NCBI RefSeq assembly: GCF_025244745.1
Contig: NZ_CP104213.1
Coordinates: 1,824,001-1,888,000 of the forward strand
DNA length: 64,000 nt
From: Deinococcus rubellus
GTDB lineage: Bacteria; Deinococcota; Deinococci; Deinococcales; Deinococcaceae
Direction: 5' to 3'
In this document: piece after piece, positions 21,038 through 30,000 of the stretch
Numbering within the stretch: the first letter of the stretch is position 1
How the letters are laid out: every line of letters starts with the position of its first letter
Notes under the pieces: generated by a model
Seen by the model: the letters and a program-made list of their open reading frames with translations, nothing else
Database searches by the model: none
Told to the model about the DNA's origin: nothing
Translations under genes and position numbers: made by a program

Positions 21038-24000
21038 TCACCAGCGGTACAGATATGCCACCGAGAACCGGGTGCTGTCCCCCGACTGCACGCCCAGCGT
21101 CAGGCTGCTGCGGGCACCGAAGTTGTAAGCCACCGAGAACGAGGGCCGCACGCTCTGCAAATTCAGGCCACTGATCGGGGTGCTGGCGCGGAAGGTAAAG
21201 CGGTTGTCAGAGGTGGTGTAGGTGGCGTCAAAGAGGCCCTTGCCGCTCAGGTCGACCTGATACTGCACGTAGAACTGCTTGGAGAGGTAGGTGCCGACGG
21301 TGAATTTGGCGTCGAGGTTGCCGTCCGGGGTAATCAGGTTGCTGGAGATGCGGAACACGTCCACGCCCAGCGCGCGAGCGATGTTGCGCTGCAACTCCCC
21401 CAGCACGAACAGGTTGAGCGCGGTGCTGACGGCACTCTGGCCCAGCGAGCCGATGTTGCTGCCGACGGTGGTGATGTCGGGCGTGCCGAGCGCCAGCAGC
21501 GAGTAGAGTTCGGCCTGCGAGTATTCGCCCGCGTCGGTGCAGGTGGTGCAACTGAGCTGAGTGTCGAGTTGCAGTGCCCGCACGCCCGCCTGCACCACGA
21601 ACGAGCCGTTGACCTGAAGCTGCACGCCAATGGTGGGGGTATTCGGCGTGCCCTGCCCGGCCACCTGGCCCTGGGCGGTCAGGCGAAAGACCGGGTACAG
21701 GCTGGAGCCGTCGAAGTCGGCCTGGGCATTTTGCAGGTTGAAATTGTTATCGCGCAGCAGCAGGTTGCCGCGCAGGCTGCGGACGTTGCCGCTCAGGCGC
21801 GGCGCGGCTCCGCTGCCCGATAGGGTCAGTGCCGCCGAGAGTTCGGCCTGGGCCAGATTCTCGTCCACCCGGATGCCGTTGGGCGCGCGAATAGGAATGT
21901 CCTGAAAGATGATGCGCTGCAAAAAGGCACTGGGCGGCTTCTCGCCCTTGTCGCTGGGAAAGACGGTCAGCTCGTCGGGCAGCGGGCTGACATAGTTACT
22001 CGCAGCGTTGCTCGCGCCGCCAATGGCTGTGCTGGGCGCGGTGCCGGGCAACGTGTTGGCTCCCAGTCGGCCCAGGATCAGACGCTCGAAGCTGAGGTTG
22101 CCGCCCACCAGAATCTGCTCGCCTGCCGATCTGGCGCTGAGGTCGCCGCTGAGGCTGCTCTCGCGGGCGTAGATGCTGCGAACCGGCAGGTTGTACTCAC
22201 GGGCGGCCAGTGTCAAATCGAAGCTGGGGCTGACCTGACCGCTGAGTTTCAAGCTGCCGCCCTGCTGTGCCGAGGCGCTGACGGTCCAGGCGTTCTGGCC
22301 CTGCAACACGCTGGCGTCCAGCGTGCCGAGGTTCCCCAGGGATTCGGCGCTGAGACTGCCGAGGTAGCGCAGGGTCGCGCCGCTGAGACGGCTGCCGATG
22401 AGCTGCCCGGCGGCGCTGAGCGTGCCGACTCCGCTGACGTTGCCCGACGCCTGCACGGCGGCCTGGGCTGTGAACAGGCCGCCGCTGCCGAGATTGCCGC
22501 GCACGCTGGGCAGCGCCACATTCAGTCCCGAGACGCTGCCCACCAGGTTCGAGCCGCTGAGCGAGGCGGTGGGCTGCCCGTAGCTGCCGCCCACACTGAG
22601 GGTCAGGCTGCCCTTGAGTGCCGGAGAGAGGTCACTCAGGCTGGGAACGAAGGCCAGGACCGGCGTGAAGGTGGTGTCGGTGAAGGCTGCCTTGAGGTCC
22701 ACCTTCTGCCGGGTGAACTGGCCGCTGATGTTCCACTGCCCCGCACCGCTGAGCTGCAAGTTGACTTCGCGCAGTTCGCGGTTGCGGAAGTCGAGGGTGC
22801 CGGAGCCGATCAGGGTGTCCTGGCCCGCCGTGACCCGCACCCGCTCGGCCACCAGGTTGACGCTGCCCGAGAGCGGGTCAGAGAGCGGCGCGTCGATGCG
22901 GGCAATGCCGGTGACGATGCCGTTGCCGGGCAGCTTGCCAGTGAACCCAGCGATGATGTTGCCCACCGGCAGCGCCTCGAGCTGACTGCGGACGCTGAGC
23001 TGCCCCGCCGTGACGGCCCCGAACAGGGTGGAGTTGCCGATGTAGCCGCGCAATCTCCAGTCGCCCCCGGCCAGCGTGCCGTCGATACGCGCCGGGAAGC
23101 TGGCGTCACCGAGCTTGAGTGCGGCCGACCTCACCACAAAGCTGCCGCTGCCCTGGCTGAGTGTGAGCTGGCCGCTGACGGCCCCGCCGATGCCCGCGCC
23201 GAGTTTGAGCTGCGCCAAATCGAAGCTCGATACCCCGGCCTGGACCCGGTAGCCCGCCTCGCTGGGCTTGAGGACGGTGTACGCGCTGAGCGCCGGGACG
23301 ACGTCGGCCAGATTGCCGTCGCCGCTGACATCGGCGCGGCCCACCGGGCTGACGGCCTCGCCTTCCAGCGTAAAGCTCTGGCCGCTGAGCGTGACCGTGG
23401 CGTTCAAGTCGGCTTGCAGATTGGCGGCCTGAATCGGGAGATTTCGCAGGGTTACCTGGCCGCCCGCGCCCGAGTCGTCCAGGGTCACGTCGGCACTCAG
23501 GCGGCCCTCGCCTTTCTGGAGCTGGCCCCTCAGGCGGCCTGCCCATGCCTGGCCCGCTGCCGTCTGCTGAAGACTGAGCGTGGCCTGCCCATACGGAGCG
23601 CTCACCTGCGCCTGAAGCTGCCCGACGCCCCTGGCGAACTTCACCTGGGCGCTGCCGGACCCGGTGAGCGGCAGCTCGAAATACGGCAGAATCGCGCCGC
23701 TGCTCAGATTGCTGAAGCTCAGGCTGGCCGAGCCGTTCAGGTCGCTGCCAAAAGACCCCACCGCGCTGATTCGCCCACTCAGGCTGCCGATGTCCAGTCC
23801 AGCCAGGTCGAGCAGCGGGGCGTTTAGCGTGAAAATCTTGCCGTCGTAGGTCAATTTGCCCTGGTGCTGTCCATCCGAGACGCCCAGATCGGCCCCGCCG
23901 AGGCTGCCCTGCCCCTGCGCTGTCCACTGGCCGCGCCGGAACTGAAGCTGGGCGCGCGGGTCCGCCGCCGCGCCGGAAAGGGCGAGGTCGAGCTGGCCCT

Positions 24001-27000
24001 CGGGCCGTTTGAGCTGCCCGCTGCCCGTCCAGACGTACCCGGCCTCCGCTCTGGTCAGGCTGAGGGTGCCGCTGGCCTGGGTGGTCGGGCCGTTTCGCAG
24101 CGTCAGTTGCGCGCCGTCAATGCTGGCGCGCAACTCGGCGGCGGCCCCCACCAGTTCCAGCTTGCCTGCGAGCTTCGGTGATGCGAACGGTCCCGAGAGC
24201 TTCAGCGGCGTGGGCACGCTCAGCAGCGGTCCCACCCCGCTGAGGCTCGGCCCGCCGCTGAGCTGAAGGCTGCCCTGCCAGCCACGTTGCGGTCCGGCCT
24301 GCACATCGAAGCTGCCGCCGAAGCCCACTGCCTTGAGCTGGCCCGCCGCCGTGAGTTGCCCGGAATCGTAAGTCAGGTTGGCCGCCCCGTTGACCGGACC
24401 GCTGGCGCTGACCTGGGCCTTGACCTGCCCGCCGAGCGTGGCCGTCCCACTGGCTGTCAGGTCGAGGCCCGCCGCCGCCGCTTTCAGGTCGTTGAAGCTG
24501 AGTTGCTGACCGTCGAAGGTGCCCACTTGCTGTCCGCCCTGCCGCACCTCGCCGCGCAGTGCCGTGAGCGGCCCATTCAGGCTCAGCGAGGTGGTGGGCA
24601 GGCTGACTCCGCTGCGGCTGAGATTGTTGAAGGTGCCGCTGGCCGCCAGCTTGAGATCACTCAGCGGTCCGCTGAGGCCGACATTGAGCTGACCCTGGCC
24701 TTCTGCTCCCAGCAATTTCAGTGGGGTCAGGGTGGCGCTGGCGGTCACCACGGGGTTGAGGCCACTGAGCCTCACCTGACCGCTGCCCAGGCTGCCCGCG
24801 TCTAGGGTGTAGCTGCCGTCGCCCTGGCCGCTCAGCACCACCGGCTCGTCGAAGCCCAGCGGGCGCAGGGCGATCAGGTGGGTGGTGGCCTGGCCGCTGA
24901 GTTTGGGCCAGATGCCCTGCAGGTCGAGGTTGACCCAGTTGCTCGGGCCGCTGCCCGCCGCCGGCTTCTGCACTGCGTTGCCGTAGACGTGGAGCTGGGC
25001 CGTCTGGGCCGCCAGATCGAGCTGCCCGGCGTCGGCATAAACGGTGCCGCTGTAGGCCCCCTTCAGCTCGGCCTTGAGGCGCACGCTGGGGTCTTTGAGC
25101 GGACCCGAGAGGGTGGCCGTCGCCGTGCCCTCGGGCCGCGAGCCGCGCAGCACGCCGCTGATGGCCGGGTCGTCGTAGCTGCCGCGCAGCATGACCTCGC
25201 CGCTGGCCGCGCTGACACCGTACTGCTTCAGGTTCAGCCCCCGCGCCTTGAGGCTCAAACCGTTCTGGAAGCTGCCGACAGCGCTCAGCTCGCCGCCATA
25301 CGCCTGGCCGCGCAAATCGGCCCGTGCCACGCCGCCGCCGTAGGTGGCCGAGCCGCTCAGCCGGAAGTTGCCGACCTTCTGCTGCATACCGCTAACCAGC
25401 AGGTTGCGGGCGTCGAGGGTCTTCAGGCCGTCCGTCGTCGATCCTGCCGCCTTGAGGGTGCCGGTCAGCCGCAGCGAATCGACGCCCAGCGCAGGAGGCA
25501 GCAGGCGCGAGAGCGTGACCCGGCTGGCGTTCAGCGAGGCGCTGAAGTCGGGCGCGTCGAAGCGTGCCGATCCGCGCAGCGCCTGGCCGTTTAAAGAGAG
25601 CTGGGCGTGGCCCGCCGCGTACCGGCCGTTCAGGTCGCCGCTGAGCTGATTATCCTTATCGGTGAGCTGTCCGCTGAAGGCCGCAGCCAGTTTGGCCCAG
25701 CTCGCGCCGCCCAGCGTCGCCCGCCCACTGAGGCCCAGCAGATTCGGCCGCTGCCAGAACGCGCCGAGGTCCAGAGATTGCAGTTCCAGGCTGCCGCCCG
25801 GTGTGGTGGGTAACCTGGCCGGGAGCTGCCCGCTGAGCCGGGCCGGGCCGAGGCTGACCCTGAGTGTGAGGGGGCCACTGCCACTCAGCTCGGCGTCGAG
25901 CGGGCCGCCGGGTGCGTCGCCCACCGCCTTCAGCCCACCGCTCCAGCCGCGCTTGGCGTCCCAGCCGAGTGGGCCGTCCAGACTCAGCCGGGTCTGGCCG
26001 TTTTGGTAAGGCGCGTGCAGTGTCAGTTGGGCGGTCTGGAGAAAGCCCGGCGCGTCGGTGCGGCCCCGCGCCAGCCCATTGAGGGTCTGCCCGAGTACCG
26101 TCACCACGAAGTCCTGGCCGCTGAGGGCGGCGTTCAGGCGGGTGCCGCTGATGCCCAGTCCCAGCACGTCGGAGGTGAGCGTGCCCTGGAGGGTCAGGTG
26201 GGGCGCAGCGTAAGCCCCGCTCGCGCCGACCTCGAAGTGTCCGCTCGCTTGGCCGCTGAGGTCGGCGCTGCCGCCGAGCTGAAGTGCCGGGTAGACCTGA
26301 CCGCTGAGGTTGGCCCGCGCCCGGTTACCCGACAGCGCCGCGTCCAGCGTGGCCGCCTGCACCGTGAGCGCGCCGCCCTGATACCGTGCTGGAACGCTGA
26401 AGGCCACGCCTGCGATCTCGCCGCTGGCCTGTGCCCGCAGGTCGTCGAGACTGCCTTCTAACGTGCCGCTGAGCTGCCCAGTCTGGCCAGTAAGGGGGTT
26501 CAGGTCGGCGGCGTTGAAGATGCCGCCGACGGTCCAGCCTGCGAGTCCTGCCGCTGCCGTGCCTGAGCGGGCCGCCAGATCGAGGCGCAGGCCGTCCAGC
26601 ACGCCGCCCAACGTCACGGCCCGGGGGCTGGCGGTCGCGGTCGCGTCCAGGCTGCGCCCCCTGAATGTCCCGGCGGCTCTGGCCGTCCAGACAGTGCGGG
26701 CGTCCAGGCTGTGGGCATCACCCACGACGCTGCCCCGCAGGCCGTCAAAGCGGAAGGTGGCATTGGCCTGCGGGTAGAGCGCCCCGCTGAGGGTCAATGG
26801 AGAGCCGCCCAGATCGCTGCTCAGAGTGCCGCTGAGCTGCCCGGCCCGCAGGTTGAGCTGGCCACGTGCCGACTGTTCACCCAGGGCCAGGGCGACGCCG
26901 AGCTGGCCGCTGGCCCGCGCCAAGTCGAGCTTCGGCACGCTGAGATCGGCCAGTACCTGGCCTTTGAGCTGCGTATTCGTGCCCAGGAACGGTTTGAGTA

Positions 27001-30000
27001 CGTGGGCATTCAGCACGCCGCCCTTCAGACTGAGAGTCTGACCGTCGTAACTCAGCGGCAGGCGCGAGTCTGGCAGCGACAACACCGCATTGGCACTGAG
27101 CTTGCTGGCCCAGCCGACGTTTCCGTTCAGGTGCAGCACCTCGCCCTGCCAGCGCCCACCGCTGAGACTCAGGGCCGCCCCCTGCGCCGAGAGCTGGGCG
27201 CTGAGGACGCCCGGCACCAGGTTGCTCCTGACCTGGGCAGGCAGCAGCGTGGGGGGCAGCAGCTTTTCCAGCGCCGAGAGGTCGAGCTGGAAGGTGCCGC
27301 CCAGTTTCGGCAGCAGCGTCGCCCGGCCCGAGACGAGTCCGCTCGGCGCGGCGCTGAGGCGCTCTCCGCCGCCGATCAGTTGGAGAGTGCTGTTCTGGGC
27401 TGGGCCCGTCTGGTTCGCCAGCGTGTAGCGCAAAGTTGCCGCGCCTCCCCACTGGCCGCCCGCATAATTCAGCCCGCCCACGTTCACCGACAGCGGAGAG
27501 AGCGAGGCCTCAAGTGGGAAAACCTGGGCGGGCAGCCGGGCGCTCACTCCGCTCAGGTCCACCTGCTGCGCCTTAAGCTGGACACTGCCGCGCAGGGCCG
27601 CGCCGCTGCCACTGGCCTGGGCGCTGAGGTAGGGGCCGTCCACCTTGAGCTGCACCTCGCTCAGCGTGGACGGCAGACTCAGCCGTCCGCTGGCGCTGAT
27701 GGCGTGCTGATAGAGCGTGCCGAACGCGGTGAAGCGCCCCCTGTCCGCTTTGACGCTCAGTGGCCCCAACTGCGCCGAGCCGCTGAGTTGCCCGCCGACG
27801 GCGCTGAGCTGGCCCTGCACCATCTGGCCCGCCACCTTGAAGTCGCGGGCGTCCACCGTGAAGCTGCTCAGCGAGTTCACCTTGATGTCGGCCTGGCCGC
27901 CCTGACCGTCGCTGGCTTTCAAGGTGCCGCTGATCTCGGCCTTCTGTCCGCGCAGTGCCCCGGAAACCTTCACACCATTCAATACGCCGCTGACGTTCAG
28001 GCCGTACTGGAGGGTGCGGGCGTTGGCCCGGCCGGTGGCCCGCAGTCCCGCGCCGCTCAACTCGACCTGAAGGGCCGTCCAGGGACCGCTGGCGCGAAAG
28101 GCGTACTCACCGAGCTGGCCCGCCGCGCTGAGGCTGCCGCTGTAGTCCGGCTGCCAGGTGGCGTCCACCTTGACCTGCCCGCTTTGTCCAGCGACGCTGA
28201 GCTGCTGGCTGCCGCTGGCGGCGACCTCGCCACTCCGGTAGGTCAGGCCCAGATCGCCCCAGCGGCCATTCAGGGCCAGTGCCGGGGTGAGACTGCCCTC
28301 CAGCCGTAATGCCTGGGCGGGCAGATTCACGCTGCCAGTACTGATGGCCGCTGTCTGGCCCGCCGCCCGCAGCCGCAAATCGCCGTAGGGGCCGCTGACC
28401 CGCGTCTGCACCGTTTGCGGGCCGCCCGCGCCGCGCCAGGTCAGCGGGCCGGAGAGCTGCACCTGCGGATACACCTGACCGCCGAGCGCCGCCGTCAGGT
28501 CGCTGAGCTGGGCGCTGAGCTGCGCCGTGACGACGCCGCCCTGCCGCATCAGGGTGCCGCCGAGCTGACCGCCGAGGGCGCTGGCCTGCACCCGCGCCGT
28601 GCCGCCGAGTCCCGTCAGCCCGAACTGCGCCGTGCCGCTCAGGGCGGGCGGGTTCTGGCCGAGCAGCGGGCGCAATGCCGCGAGGTCCACGCCGCCGGTC
28701 ACAGTCCAGTTCTGGCCGTCGAGGTGACCCTGGACCGTCTGCTGCCCGCTTTTCAGCCGGAAGTTCAGGCCGTTCTGGAAACTCAGGGTGCCGGAGAGCT
28801 GGCTGCCGCGCAAGCTGGCCCGCGTGCTGAAGGGAGCCGTCAGATCGCTCAGCGCCTCCACCTGAACGCCGCGCAGGGTGCCGCTGAGCCTGGCCCGCTG
28901 ACCCTCGCCAGTGGCGATCAGGTGCACGCCCTTGCCGCTGGCGCTGAGCTGCCCGGTGACGCGGCGGTCCGAGGCGTGGTAACTGGCCTGCCCGTTGATC
29001 TGGACGTCCTGCACCTTGAGGTTGCTGGCGTCCAGACTGAAGGTGTCGCCGCTCCACTTCAGGCGCTGTTGCCCGGCCTGCCAACTGCCGCTGCGCTTCT
29101 GCCAGTCGAGCTGAACCGGGCCGCTGAGCGCACTGGTCACGTCCGGAACGCTGGCGCTGAGTTGCCCGCTCAGGCCTTTCGAGAGATTGACCGTGCCGTT
29201 TCCGCTGGCCGAGAAGCCCGCCAGACCGAGGCCGTCCACCATCCAGCGGCCAACGAACTGCCGGTTGGTGTTCAGGCTCGCCACCCCGCCGCCCGCCTCG
29301 GTCAGGCTGGCCCGCAGCCCCGCACCGTCCAGCCGTCCCTGTCCATTCAGCGCCAGCGGCCCGACCCTGACGTTGGCAGCTCTCAGGGCCAGATCGCTGG
29401 GTTGACCCGACACGCTCAACTGGCCGCTGACGCCGGAGACGAAGGGGTTGAGCTGGGCGCTGAGCTGCTGGCTGGCCGGGTCGAAACTGGCTTCGATGGG
29501 TCCACCGACACCCTGGCCCTGCACTGTCAGTTTGTTGGCTGCATCAATCCGCCCCGTCAAGGTCAGCGGCGCTTTGAGAAGCTGCCCGCTGATGCTAAAA
29601 GCCCCAGTGTGTCCTGGCGTCCACTGTCCCGCCAGCGTCTGTATTTCACCGAGTAGGTCGGTGCTGGCCTTGATGCTGGCCTGCCGGGTGTCGGTGCGGT
29701 AGCTGGCCTGCCCGTTAATGGTTACGCCCGCTGCCCTGAGGTCATTGGCGTCCAGACTGAAGGTGTCGCCGCTCCACTTCAGATGCTGCTGCCCGGCCTG
29801 CCAGCTGCCGCTGCGGTTCTGCCAGTCGAGGTTGATGGGGCCACTGAGTGAACTGGTCACGCTGGGCACATCGGCGCTGAGTTGCCCAGCGAGTCCTTTG
29901 ACGAGGTTGACCCTGCCACTTCCGCTGGCCGAGACGCCCGCCAGTTTCAGTCTGTTCAAAGTCCAGCGTCCCGCGAACTGCTGGTCGGTGTTCAGGCTGG